Shown piece by piece: positions 44,360-55,719 of a stretch of 64,000 nucleotides of DNA; positions within the stretch are counted from its first letter, which is position 1; every line of letters starts with the position of its first letter. Position numbers and translations under genes: made by a program. The notes below the pieces were generated by a model that had not been told where the DNA came from, made no database searches, and worked only from the letters and a program-made list of their open reading frames with translations. Source of the DNA: Sepiola atlantica (taxonomy: Eukaryota; Mollusca; Cephalopoda; Sepiida; Sepiolidae). The stretch spans positions 57,390,080 through 57,454,079 of the forward strand of contig OY744529.1 in NCBI GenBank assembly GCA_963556195.1, in the 5' to 3' direction.

Positions 44360-47300
44360 CAATAAATAGATAATTTCATTAATAAAAAGTCATACCAACA
44401 TTAAATATTATTCTTTTTTCAACACACAAAACACACATTATCTTGAATTAACTATAACCTTACTGAATTTATTTCGTAATGAACAAGTCAGCATTAGTTT
44501 ATTTGGCGTCTGTGCAAAAGCAGGAAACTTATTATTGTTATTTGAAATCGATCATGTGTTCGTTTTTAAGAAAAATGATAATCCAGAATAGGTTCACCAA
44601 GTATAAGGAAAATTAATTAGTAACGATTGAATTATGAATTTCGGTATTTGTGTATTGTTAGGAAGGGAGCAATTTTTTTTTGGGGGGGGGGGGGAATACT
44701 GTATATTATGTAGAAGAGAATAAGGAGGTTGAAATGAAATAATTTGGGTGTTTCGAAAGTGTTTTACAATAATTGTTCTCATATTAAGAAAGGACCCGGT
44801 GTCAAAGAGTTACGTTAGAATATAAAATGAATAGAGAGTGAAAATTTGTGTTACCTGCTTTGTGGAAGATGTATTTGTGAGAAGCATATAGGTCCGATTA
44901 AATGTAATAATATTTGTATGTAGAAAAAGTGTAGGAATTTTCGTGGAACTCGCATTAAGAAAGTCTGTAGATCCTTAGCAAGAAATGTGTAGCATATTAA
45001 TTTTTGGGTGTGAGGTCTATAAATGGCAAAGTTAAAAGAGAGAAAACAACTTCACTTTATGTATTAGATTTTCAGGGAAATTATTTAAATCATTATTTAA
45101 TATATTCGAAAATATAAAAATGTATTTTAATCGTAAAAGTTAAAACAGTAAGTTATATATTTACGTCAGTCAACTATAGGATAAATGCTTTAAAAGTAGT
45201 TTAAATATAAGAAAATATAGAAAACATGTTAAGATATACAGAGAACAGTTAGAAGAAATACGTATAAAGTATAATGACTATAAATATTTTAGGAATCAAA
45301 ATGGATGGGGGGAAACAGAGAATTAATACGCGGTATCATGAATGGATATATGTTTAAAAGAATATATGTTTAAAAGGAACTGGTGTTTAAATATATTTTC
45401 AGCATTAGTTTTGATGTTAGAGTGTGGTGGCTTATTATTACGGAGTATAATCTGGCTATATTTATGCATTATTCTATGTTTACAGGCTGTGATTAATTCA
45501 TTTTTCTTGTTTATAATGATATTATTAGATATAATTATCATTACTGCATCAGATGAGAAAAGTTGGCATATTTTCGAGCCTGGTTTATATAACTGTGATT
45601 TATTTCAATATAAACAAGCTTATGGTATATGGTATAATGTTTTTGCATTTGAGTTTCTTAATTAAAGTTAGAGTTAGGAAAGTTGTATTCCTCTTATCAT
45701 TGTTATCCCTATTTAATGAGCTTACATGGTTAGAGATGCTGGATTTTATTCACCTGAAAGTGAAACTTATGTATGTACGTAATTTTTTAAAAGTATCTGT
45801 ATTGTGAAGATTGATATTATCAATAATAATATAATTGAAAATATTATTGAAAATTCTATTGTTGTTTGATAGATTATTGTTATGTTGGTTTGAGGAAGAG
45901 TTATTATTCCGGGATCGATTTATATTATCCCCAGAATTTGTTATTGGATACTTTGGTACGAAATATTAGCTAGATTGATGTTATTTTCATGTATGGATAG
46001 GCCAGAAGTATTAGTATGGGGTGGTTGTTTGTGAATAATTTATTGAGGTAGGGGTAGGGGAACAAATTGTGTATTCATATTAGTTTATTGATAGTTGGTG
46101 TTGATGAAAGTTCTTGACTGTACAGGCGTAAATTATGTCGTTATGAAAACAGTTGTGAAGTGGACATTGTTTTTTGTTTTGGAATTCCAATTATTGCGGG
46201 GTTTGAAGTGGGTAACTATTTGGGCTTTTTATTTTCTGATTAATTTTATGATCGAACCAAAGAGTTTTCTATCGTCTTATATGTTTGCTGGGGTTTAAGT
46301 TTTTGTAGTCTGCTTGTCTGTCTTGATTACAAAAATAAATTGTGTTTGTTTCTATTATCATTACTGCCAACTATTCTATTCTTATTTTTCGTTTTTTTTT
46401 TTTGCTGTCAGGTTCTGTGTAATAATACTATCATGCTTTCAAGTGTAGGTTCGATTTTTCTGTGTGTAGTTCTTTCTCCAAATATCCAGAGTTAGCTAAC
46501 GCATTATTATAGAATAATGAATTTTGATCGAAAATAGGCTTATTAGCTGATAGCTTAGAAATTCTATTGGATACAGTTGCGACATTGATTTAATTATTGA
46601 TTTGGAGTGATTTGATTTTTATGTAAATAAAATAGGGTTAGGTTGGGTTAATGATATAGGTCAAATGATTCAGTGTTCAAGTAAAGTGTTGCATCGAGGA
46701 AGTAAGAGATTTACTTATTTCGGTCTATTGTAATCGAAAGGCCGAAGTTTATTTTCAAATATGAGGAGCCTTAATAGCCTTATTGTACATCTTGGGTCTA
46801 TCTTTTGAAACAAAAGGATCATCATCTCTATAAATGCCTCACAAAAGAAACAGAATAATACATTTAGAATATAACTAAAGTTACCGAATACATTCGACAC
46901 AATCTACTGACTAGGAATGAGTGGGTTTCACAGTGGAATTACAGTTAAATTAATGCAATAGATCCGAATGAATTTGGGTGCAGTTTAGACGATTCCATCG
47001 TCCAAGGAAGTATCCATTACACTACACGCCACTTCTGTTTTTGCAACAGCGAGACGAGTTATGTTCTTTTGTGGTATTCAGGAATCGGACGTAGATTTCA
47101 CACATAGAAACTCACACACTCATAACCAAGTATGATGTCATAACATCTCATCTAGAATAGTAATCTAGAAAAGAAATGGTATGCTAAGCAGTTGTGCGAG
47201 TGAAAGGGGACAAAAAAGGCAGAAAAGATTCTGCTGCATTTATAGATCACTCTTGTATTTTATAATTTCATATAAACTTGAGTAACAGTTTTGATAAACA

Positions 47301-47560
47301 TGAATATAAATAAATCAGGACAGAGTAGAGAAGGGTTATGGGGCGCCCAGAGATTAGCGATAAACATGCACCCACTATTGTGAGCACTGGCCAAATCTGA
47401 AAAGCTCCTGGAACACAATACTTATGATGGTGAATTAACGACAAGAGCAAGTAAAAACACCTATATCCCACAACTAGTCAAACATTGTCACCAAGACCAT
47501 CTCATAGATTAGACAGCAACACGAAACAAGCCGCACTAATAGTCCAAACGAACCGACAGA
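44360..47560. other. Unique DNA, no recognised gene
   Basis: A T8G13 tract lies at 44671-44693. From about 44800 to 46300 the plus strand is rich in T and G and poor in C. The longest frame (45342-45665, 107 codons) is Ile/Leu/Phe-rich, as expected from such composition. It shows no motif I recognise, so it is not called a gene. Confidence 0.5.
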
Positions 47561-47569
47561 AATACAGGA

Positions 47570-49110
47570 AACCTATCAAGAACCTTGATGCCACCATGAA
47601 AATCATAGTGCTTAAGAAGATGTAACCGGAACTAGCTCCTATGCTTTCAAAGTTGTTTAATCGTTGCTTAAAGGAGACATGCTTACCATCACGTTGGAAA
47701 ACTTGGTAAGTCTGTTCAGTATTTTAAAATACTGAAGATCGTTCTGTTGCATCTCATTCAAGACAAATCCGTCTCTTGTACGACATGTGTAAGTTACTTG
47801 AATCTGTGATAAATCATGAAATTGTCAACTACTTCAGCAAAAACAATCTACTCAGTTACTAGCAATATCGATTTCGTCCTGTAAGATCTACAGCTGACGT
47901 GCTGACTGTAATATCACACTGGATCAGTGAATCTATTGACGGGGGCTTCGTTTCTAGCGCAATAGCTCTTGCCATGTCGAAGGCCTTTGATGGGGTTTTT
48001 CACAAAGGTTCGCTTTGCAAGTTTCTAACTATGTAATATCTGGAAATATCTTCTCAGCCAGTACATCCTTTATCTTTGATACGTTTATAAAAATAGTTGT
48101 CGTTGCACATAGTATCAACGAGGGTGTGCCTCAAGGATCTATTCTGGACACAACCCTCTTCCTTATATTCATCAATGATCTCCCAAATCGCATTCTAAGA
48201 TACATTTTACGTTGACATTTATGCAGATGGCATAAGCATCTGTAGCATCACTTCGAAGAGCGTTAATGATGAAGATATTTCTGATACTCTTCCTTTTAAC
48301 TGGAGCATGTGGTTCAATGAGGAAAAAGTGGCGAACTACATTTAATACATCTAAACCCAAGCTTCTCCCCTTTTACCACAAACGCTCGGATCCTTTCTTT
48401 ACCCAAATTGAAATAAATGGGTTTCTCTTTGAGGAAGCCTACTACTTTGATAAGCTTCTGGGACGGACTTTTGACTTGAAATCGAAGATTTAGATTAAAT
48501 ATGTTGCTAAGGACAATTTTATCGCTCTATAAATAATCTCACTTCTGACACAAATTTTACCAGATAATAAATGAGAGTACTGTTGCCACATCTTGAGAGG
48601 TGCCTATCAGATCACTGTTTCATACGTTGACAGAGTACAAAATCTCCTTCGAAATTTAGTGGAGATACACTCTTCTCTTCCATAGAGCCTCTTTCACACA
48701 GAAGAGATGTTGCTAGTCGTTCCCCACTCTATCGTCATCGTCAATATAGATGTCTGACTGAGTTCTAACCTGTACTTCCCCCTGTAAAAGATTCACAGCA
48801 AAAACTCGTCTGCGCAAAATATTGTTGCTTTTCTTTCTCTGTGTATCTGGAGTTAAACGGAACTTCTTACCAAGAACTACCCGTTTGTGGAACACAATAC
48901 TACGGGGCTGCTTCCCTATCTGACTACGGCATCGCCAGTTTCAAATCCAATATTAATAAATTCTTGTTGAACCGTCTTCTTAAATAATCAAATTCTGCCC
49001 AGTTTTAACCATCGTTTCTAATCCCCAAGGTGTTTTCTCACCGTCCACATAACAAACCCATTAACCCTTATCCTCGAGTGACATGTTGGTTTTGATAAGT
49101 GGTGGTGCAT
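47570..49110 (+). pseudogene. LINE family B, reverse transcriptase to 3' UTR
   Basis: Broken RT text in the order of Jockey/CR1-like LINEs. 'PELAPMLSKLFNRCLKE' (about 47626-47675) comes first, then 'RSTADVLTVISHW' (about 47888) and 'AMSKAFDGVFH' (about 47970, RT block with the first catalytic Asp position altered). 'EGVPQGSILDTTLFLIFIND' follows at 48118-48180, then 'DIYADG' (about 48215; the YADD box reads YADG). After that come 'PLSHRRDVASRSPLYRHR' (about 48690-48745) and 'FLPRTTRLWNTI' (about 48865-48900). Stops and shifts are frequent. The 3' UTR matches the inverted copy at 34236-34330. Confidence 0.75.
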
Positions 49111-49149
49111 TACTACAAACAACCTCAACATCTTAAATAATAGTAAATA

Positions 49150-49560
49150 CTAAGAATGGGCCAACCAACAACGTGCCAAATATTTTCTGGAAGAACTATC
49201 CGAGGAATATATAGATCAGGAAAGTTCTGTAAACTGGCTTAAAGAGGATCGCTCCACTATGATAAAAGGAGAGTTATTATGGCTGTCCAGGACCAAGGCC
49301 TGATTACCAATGCTTTTAAGATAAGCGGTCTCAGCAACGACAAAAAGTGAAAGTTCTGCCACATTTAAGTGGAAAATGTGAGCCATCCAGTTGTAAGGTT
49401 CTGCTGGGAGATGGCTACTACACAATGCGACACAATAGAGTGCGTAAATATTTCCACTGGACCATCCGCAAAAAAAATAAATATCTAGTATAGCAGTAAG
49501 TCCTGGGAACATACCCCCGAAAGAATTGTCTGAATAAGTCATATACTATCTACTATGTTT
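49150..49560 (+). pseudogene. LINE family A, mid-to-C-terminal fragment
   Basis: 'SSVNWLKEDRSTMIKGELLW' (about 49222-49282) corresponds to the '..W.WLK...LKKETEGLIMAAQ' region just before the CCHC knuckle in family A. Traces of the knuckle region follow ('SSATFKWKM' near 49350-49385), full of stops. It lies directly downstream of the family B copy. Confidence 0.5.
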
Positions 49561-49659
49561 ATGCAATTCTTACAGCTAGATACTAAAAAAATGCAGTTGT
49601 TAAACCTGCCATAGTGATATGTGATTAGAGAAAGAGAGAGAGAGTAGCAACCCTAGTTT

Positions 49660-49940
49660 AAGTTAGTGTACCTAATGATGCCGGCATAAACAGAGCTGAG
49701 AGGCAGAAAAGAACTAAATACCAAGGTCTTGAAAAGAAACTGGAATCTTTCAATCATTGCAGTAATCATATGAGCCACTGGGTTCATGAAAAAGAACTTA
49801 AAAATTTACCCGGCGAATATAGCCGGTGAATCAAGTTCAAGAGAAATCTAAACAGTTGCACTTAAAGAGGGCGGTTAGAATCCTAAAAAGATCTCTCAGT
49901 TACAGTATCTGTAATAGCGATGTAATTATTGGCATCCGGT
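49660..49940 (+). pseudogene. Possible further LINE fragment
   Basis: 'RAERQKRTKYQGLEKKLE' (about 49695-49748) and 'AVRILKRSLSYS' (about 49870-49906) recall the KExEKxxKYxxLxxEL and ARILRKVL stretches at the C-terminal end of family A-type LINEs, but the match is loose. Confidence 0.3.
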
Positions 49941-50491
49941 AGGATGCTCAATCCCCAACAAATGCAAAAAAAAAGAAATTTTGTAAAGAAAAATAAAAAA
50001 CCAAACAAATCTCACGTCTAAAGATGATATGACAATGATAATGTGACATATTAGAGTACACATATAATAAAAAAGAAGTGGCGTATAATGAAAATAGGAG
50101 AAACTGCAATATAAAACGAATCGAACAGAATGGGCTAGAAAAAGATTAGTGCACATCGAGTACAAAGAAAAAATGATAAACACATGCATGAATAGACGGC
50201 GCATTCGCAATCGCATACTTTTTAATCGACATTGTTAGTTTCGCGAATCTTGCTTGCCACTGGTAGGAGAGATGTAATAGCATGGAATTCAAGTGTGATT
50301 CGATCATTTTAATATTGAAGACATTCCAAATAAGTACTGATTCCCAACGTGTCACATTCCAAATTTAACCTAACCTCCTGTCATCTCCAACTAATGAATT
50401 TCATTCATTTTAAATGCACTCCATAACAAATCCTTCAGTCGTTTAATCATTGATTTTCTCATTTTATTTTCATTTTCTTTCCAGCCTCATT

Positions 50492-50494
<3 letters not shown>

Positions 50495-50567
<73 letters not shown>

Positions 50568-50595
50568 TAATAATGATGATAATAATAATAATACT
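50495..50595. repeat. (AAT)n microsatellite
   Basis: About 100 bp of AAT with a few ATG variants at the 3' side. Confidence 0.95.
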
Positions 50596-50599
50596 TTTT

Positions 50600-51935
50600 T
50601 GATGCTTTAATAAATCAGAGAATTTGAGGTAGACAACTAACACTATTTTTGATAATTTATTTTTTATATGATTTATTTATTTGTATTAATATTCGGAATA
50701 TTATTGCTGATGTTGTCATTTATCCGTCTCAATAACGAATAATGTAACGATTTGACTGAAACTCTCGCTACTTAGTTGTTATTATACAGTTCACATAAAC
50801 TTTTCTCGAAAGTCGAAAAGTTTGAAACGTCACTATGAAGTTTGTCGATTTAGCACAGGATTTTATAAGTATTTCTAAAGCATTTAAACTGCTAGTAAAT
50901 TTCTTTGTGTCTTCTCTTTTTACTTGTGCGTCATGGGGGGGGGGCGTGTCCGTTACAAATGCGTGCGTTGGTGTGTTTTAAATGTGATACTATCGTAATT
51001 GTAACCCTTTAAACTGTTTGTAATCTTTTTTCTCTTAACGAACGCGATTTTCGCGTTCTTGGTCACATACCCCGTTGTCGCGTATTTTATACTCTTTTAC
51101 GTATTTTTTTTTAAATGTCTCTCACAAATTATTTTACGTGTGTTTAAAAAATGTCTCTCATAAATTATTTTATGTATCATGTGTGCCGTGGTAATTATTA
51201 AGAATGAAATTTACCTGTTACTTTTCTTCACTTCATTTTTCGCTGGCCGTTGTCGTCGCCCTCTCCGGCATATCACCCCGTTGATGTTCTCTTTATTTCT
51301 TCGTCGTGGTTCATCTCCGTTGTGCCGTGGATGTTTTACTTTCTCAGTTGCGTTGGTATCTTTAGTGTCTCCTGGCCCGCGATCTTCATAGTGGTGTATC
51401 TGTTGACAGACATTTTATACGACAAAGTTCAAAGGTTTTATTCATCCTTTTTTAGATAACGCCTGGGAGAGAGACCACCGTTTCCTAGATTAATCTATCT
51501 GTTCTTCTATTTTCTAACTTAGCAAATTCATAACTTCTGACAGGGTGTGGGGAGAGATGCGTTGGACTCATTTTCGTCCTATCAGACTTAGCTTAAAGTT
51601 TCAGACAATTTTGTAGATGGCAGCCCGCTTCAAAGGTCCATCACAAACTAACTGCTTAAAGTTTCCATATAATATTTGTCTACATTCACTCCCCTCGAAC
51701 TCCATGGCAGACTGGCTTTCCTACAGTCACATGTATGACGTCATAGTCCCGTTGTCTGTCAACTTGCCGACCTCAATTTTTTTATCTCGGCACAACTTGT
51801 CTATTCGGTTATTTCATTGACGTCAGTTTAACTCGCGCTCTATTTATCAATTTCACCTAATTTACAATTCATACTAGTTGAAGTACACCTTTTCAAAAAT
51901 AGCAGGCCCCTCATGATGTTACAATAGCACCATTT
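50600..51935. other. Unique DNA, with a small direct repeat
   Basis: 'AAATGTCTCTCACAAATTAT' and 'AAATGTCTCTCATAAATTAT' repeat in tandem at about 51113-51175. Short frames at 51179-51470 and 51617-51820 show no motif I recognise. Confidence 0.5.
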
Positions 51936-51937
51936 TT

Positions 51938-51941
51938 ATTA

Positions 51942-51994
<53 letters not shown>

Positions 51995-53130
51995 TACTCA
52001 CTAAGCCTTCTAACACGAGATCGATTAACTGACAGCAACAAGTGATTTTCCCTCGAGTATGAGTAGCATCAAGTTTTCGCCGTCTCTTTCGATAACAGTT
52101 AAAAATCCTTTTTCATTCTCGCAACAGCTGTTTACCATTGATTTCTCGCTGATAGCAGCCGTTGGTTTTCTCTGTAATTTGAGTGTTAATAAGCCTTCCC
52201 AGGAATCTAGTACTCTCGGTGCTCATCCAGTAGAGGCCTAGAGGATCCTCTTTATTCTCGGTCTTTCAATCCTCCTCGACCCTTCCCGGTCATTTTGTGT
52301 GGTGCAAGCTGAAGCCGGTGCCACCACATAAGTGTGTGGATGTTTTTGATCGGAGGAGTGTCAGTTATAGTTCCATTGGTCACATGTAATGTTATTTTGA
52401 TAATTTTGGGTTCTGTTTTTATTTGAATTTTCCCTAGTTAGATGGCGTTAAAAAAGACTAGTAGAAATTGGAATGAAAAAGAAAGTTGCTATGATGAAAC
52501 ATACTGCACTGATGAAAATAACTTAACTATTAAGGAAAATTTATGAATGCGGAAAACAATGCGTTTTTTTCCGCATTCATAAATTTTCCTTAATAGTTAA
52601 GTTATTTTCATCAGTGCAGTATGTTTCATCATAGCAACTTTCTTTTTCATTCCAATTTCTACTAGTCTTTTTTACGGGCTTTTCGGAACTGCTCCTCGTG
52701 CTCTGGTAATTATTGGTATTACAGTATTTTTTCGTGTTTCATATTTCTTCTCAGTTGTTTTGCAAGTTCCATGTATTTTTTATGTGTTCTGCTTCCTTGA
52801 TCTTAACATTGTGAACTGCTGGGACGGCGAAATCTACGAAGTGCCAATTTTTTCCTTCCTGTTTATAATTATCACGTACAGTCTCCTTGGCTGGGTGAGT
52901 ATGTCAGTTTGTACTTTCAGAGAATTTTATGATTTTTATTTTCCAATAACGTATCCGGTTTGTGCCTGTAAAATATAAAGATTGTATATGTTTGCATAGT
53001 TTCAAGTGGGTTGCCTTTACCACACAGTTGTGTCTGTGCTTTGTGTTCCTTTTGAATTCTTTTATTAGCTGATTTACCGTTTCACTTCTTTGTCCACAGT
53101 GTTTATATTTACTGTTCTCCTCAGTTTAAT
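51938..53130 (-). mobile_element. LINE family A, C-terminal coding, 3' UTR and ATT tail, carrying an inverted duplication
   Basis: The ATT tail is at about 51940-51992 and the 3' UTR at 51994-52320. Coding text on the minus strand lies at 53130-52570 and includes 'NWHFVDFAVPAVHNVKIKEA' (about 52850-52790) and 'RLVEIGMKKKVAMMKHTALM' (about 52660-52600). The last about 107 bp of the coding end is duplicated in inverse (see 52450-52670). The order from 5' to 3' on the minus strand is as in the copies at 29593 and 53653. Confidence 0.7.
52450..52671. repeat. Perfect 107-bp inverted repeat with a 7-8-nt spacer
   Basis: Left arm 52450-52556 starts AAAAAAGACTAGTAGAAATT and ends TTATGAATGCGGAAAA. 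The right arm (about 52565-52671) is its exact reverse complement as far as I can read. The spacer is CAATGCG. The right arm belongs to the family A LINE coding end, so the left arm is the extra, inverted piece. A transcript would fold into a very long, fully paired hairpin. Confidence 0.95.
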
Positions 53131-53169
53131 CTATTTTGGTTTCTACATTGTTCGTTCGTTCGCATTGTT

Positions 53170-53175
53170 TTATAA

Positions 53176-53210
<35 letters not shown>

Positions 53211-53225
53211 TATTATCATTATTAG
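53170..53225. repeat. (ATT)n microsatellite
   Basis: ATT run with a few variants, just upstream (on the minus strand) of the family A fragment. Confidence 0.9.
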
Positions 53226-53229
53226 TAAC

Positions 53230-53345
53230 ACTTCCTCCTAGTATATATGCCGAACGAACATATACTACTCTACCCACCTAAAGGAGGAGGTAATGTCTGG
53301 GAAGATGCTATCATGACAACAGAACATATATACACTATCCTCCTA
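53230..53345 (-). repeat. Two units related to the 75-bp repeat of 5383-5640
   Basis: On the minus strand 'GTGTATATATGTTCTGTTGT', 'CATGATAGCATCTTCCCAGA' and 'CATTACCTCCTCC' correspond to the unit at 5534-5609. A second partial unit, 'AGTAGTATATGTTCGTTC', follows. Confidence 0.6.
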
Positions 53346-53364
53346 AATTGAGGATTGAAAGATA

Positions 53365-53635
53365 GCAATGCGTTAGTTTCGGCTTCAAACAGACAGATAC
53401 AAAATCTCCATAAGGAATAGAAGTAATACTTTCGGCTTCAGATAGAAAAATACCAAATCTCCATTATTAATGGAAGTAAATATATAGTTTCGCCTTCTGA
53501 TAGACATATTTTTAATAGAAGTAATGGTATTGTTTCAACTTCTGACAGAAAAATACAAACTCTCCATTATTAATAGAAATAACAGTATAGTTTTGGCTTC
53601 AGACGGGAAAATACCAAATCTCCATTAGTTTTAGA
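53365..53635. repeat. About 60-bp degenerate tandem repeat, four to five units
   Basis: 'TTTCGGCTTCAGATAGAAAA' plus 'ATACCAAATCTCCATTATTA' plus 'ATGGAAGTAA' recurs with changes at about 53375, 53428, 53488, 53535 and 53590. Confidence 0.85.
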
Positions 53636-53636
53636 T

Positions 53637-54048
53637 TATTATTATTATTATTTGTACTCACTAGGAGTTCTCACACAGATCATCGTCAGTGATTGCTCAC
53701 CGACAACAACCAGTGGTATTTCCTGGAGTCTGAGTGACAACAAGTCTCCCCAGACTTCCAGTATTCTTCACCTCTTTTCGATAACGATGCGGTATCGCAA
53801 CAGTCTCTTACCATTGATTTCTCGCTGGTAAGGACAATTGGTATTCTCTGGGATTTGGGTGGCAATAAGCCTCCCCAAGGTCTCAGCATTGTCTGCACTT
53901 TTCTAGTGGAGGTCTGGTTTATGCCGTCTCTCCTCGGTCTTCTCATCCTCCTCGACCCTCTATAAATATATTGTCTGGTGTCAGCCTAGGCCGGCACCAG
54001 TTAAAAAAATAAATAAATGAATAAAATAATATTTCTTTAAATTAATTT

Positions 54049-54079
<31 letters not shown>

Positions 54080-54655
54080 ATTTAAAAATTATAATTTTTT
54101 TAATTTTTAAATTTTTTCCTTTCAATTCCTTTTTTTTGTTGTTGTTCTTTTTCCTTTTCTCTTCCCTTATTTAAGAAAAAAAATTTTTTTTTATTTTTTG
54201 GGGGGTGGGTGAGGAGAGGGAGGAGATCATTGTGTTTCTCGTAATTTCTGTTTCTTGGTTTATTTTTGTGTAGTGATAGGTGAGGCCGGTGTAATTTATT
54301 TGGGGGGGGGGGAGATTATGAAGTGCTGTTTCTTGCAGATTCTGTTCCTTGGCTCTTGTGGTGTTCTTCGTGTGGTTTTGTTTTCTCCGCTGTAAATTCC
54401 TTGTGACTGGTTAGCCTTTGTAGCTTATGTGTTAGTTTCCGCATTCGAGGATTTTCCTTAAGATTGCAGCTGTTTTGATCATTGCCGTCCTTTGTATGGT
54501 TTCGATAGCCCCTTGATTCCAATTTCTCCCAGTCTTTTCTCCAGTTTTTTTGGGATTGTTCTTAGTGCTCCTACGATTATTGGTATTATACAAACTTTCT
54601 TCATGCTCCATATTCCTTTCAGTTCTCTGTGGTCTGCTGGAACGGTAAAGTCTAC
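53637..54655 (-). mobile_element. LINE family A, 3' UTR and last codons, ATT on both ends
   Basis: A short ATT tail (53637-53652), then the 3' UTR (53653-54000). An A/T-rich spacer with G runs occupies 54000-54310. Coding on the minus strand at 54655-54400 reads 'VDFTVPA' (truncated at the ATT run), 'ELKGIWSMKKV', 'IIVGALRTIPKKLEKRLGEI' and 'TAMIKTAAILRKILECGN'. The frame is shifted around the 'PAD' motif. This is the best-preserved C-terminus of family A here. Confidence 0.75.
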
Positions 54656-54656
54656 G

Positions 54657-54741
<85 letters not shown>
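54656..54741. repeat. (ATT)28 microsatellite
   Basis: 86 bp of pure ATT at the 5'-truncation point of the family A copy. Confidence 0.97.
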
Positions 54742-54743
<2 letters not shown>

Positions 54744-54954
54744 GCTATTTAGTTATGAATTTTAATGTAGTCTTTATTTTTTGTTTTCATAATTATTTTC
54801 ATTTTGTCTTATTTGCTTCTTGAAACACATTCCATGTCTAATAGTCGATTTTCTCTTTTATATTGTAGTTCAACTATTGTTTAATTTTTCATTTTGTCTG
54901 TGAAATGTTGCTAAACGAACATTCTAAATAAATTAACTCATCACTAAATCATAA

Positions 54955-55165
54955 CTTTTTTTTAGAATTCGTATATAATTTTTTTATAGAATTCGTATAT
55001 AAATTTTTATAGAATTCGTATATACATTTTTATAGAATTTGTATATAAATGTTTATAGAATTGGTATATACATTTTTATAGAATGTGTATATAAACGTTT
55101 ATAGAATTTGTATATAAATGTTTATAGAATTTGTATATAAATGTTTATAAAATTTGTATATAAAT
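54955..55165. repeat. 23-27-bp AT-rich minisatellite, about eight units
   Basis: Units of 'TTTATAGAATTTGTATATAA' plus ATG with slight variation. Confidence 0.95.
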
Positions 55166-55287
55166 TTGAACATTGTTTGTGACTGTATTCTTTTTTATTT
55201 CGAGAGTCCCCCAAAAATCTTATTTGCATGATACACAAACACATGCACGACCTCGAATGACATCTATATATTCCCGGACGACACCGT

Positions 55288-55716
55288 AATTTACATTGTG
55301 TTTCCACAAACGACCGCCAGAAAACAACCAAGCTGACTCTCGTTCCTAGACGTTGATATCATCCGTCTGATGTCTTGAAAAATTCTAACAGTCTCGGGAC
55401 CAAGCACGCCTGACGTTTCCACTGAAATTTGTTGGAAGATGAATCGGTCAGTGAGCGAGCTGTATTTGCCGTGCTTCCTTGTTTTGGCGAGCAGCGCCGC
55501 AGTACCGGGATTGACCGCTAATCCCGCAATCCTTGTTGGTGAGAAGGAGTCGGAACAAGTGACGTCCCAGACCAGCGGCTTTTCGGCTCGGAAAGCAAAT
55601 ACCGTCATCCAGTTGGGCCTGCGATCGTCACCACTATCCGGGCTGATTGGTTCGAGAACTGATGCAAAACCTTCCAGTCGAGACCTCGCTTGTATTCTTG
55701 TTTCTGTAAACTTTTA
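55288..55716 (-). pseudogene. Retroelement pol C-terminal domain fragment
   Basis: An open frame of about 140 codons (last stop before it at 55717) includes 'EKPLVWDVTCSDSFSPTRI', 'VNPGTAALLAKTRKHGKY', 'FIFQQISVETSGVLGPET' and 'FLAVVCGNTM', then stop. This order (LVWDxTCxDTxxxS, then A..KxxKYxxL, FxPIxVETxGxxGPE, QRIxxAVxRGN) is the C-terminal part of reverse-transcriptase-containing proteins common in animal genomes. I cannot assign the element class. It lacks an RT core in this window, and its ends do not match other elements here. Confidence 0.55.
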
Positions 55717-55719
55717 ATT

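Noticed and set aside
45342..45665. Possible membrane protein of 107 residues
   Set aside because: Hydrophobicity follows from T-rich DNA. No motif, no splice context, no start context.
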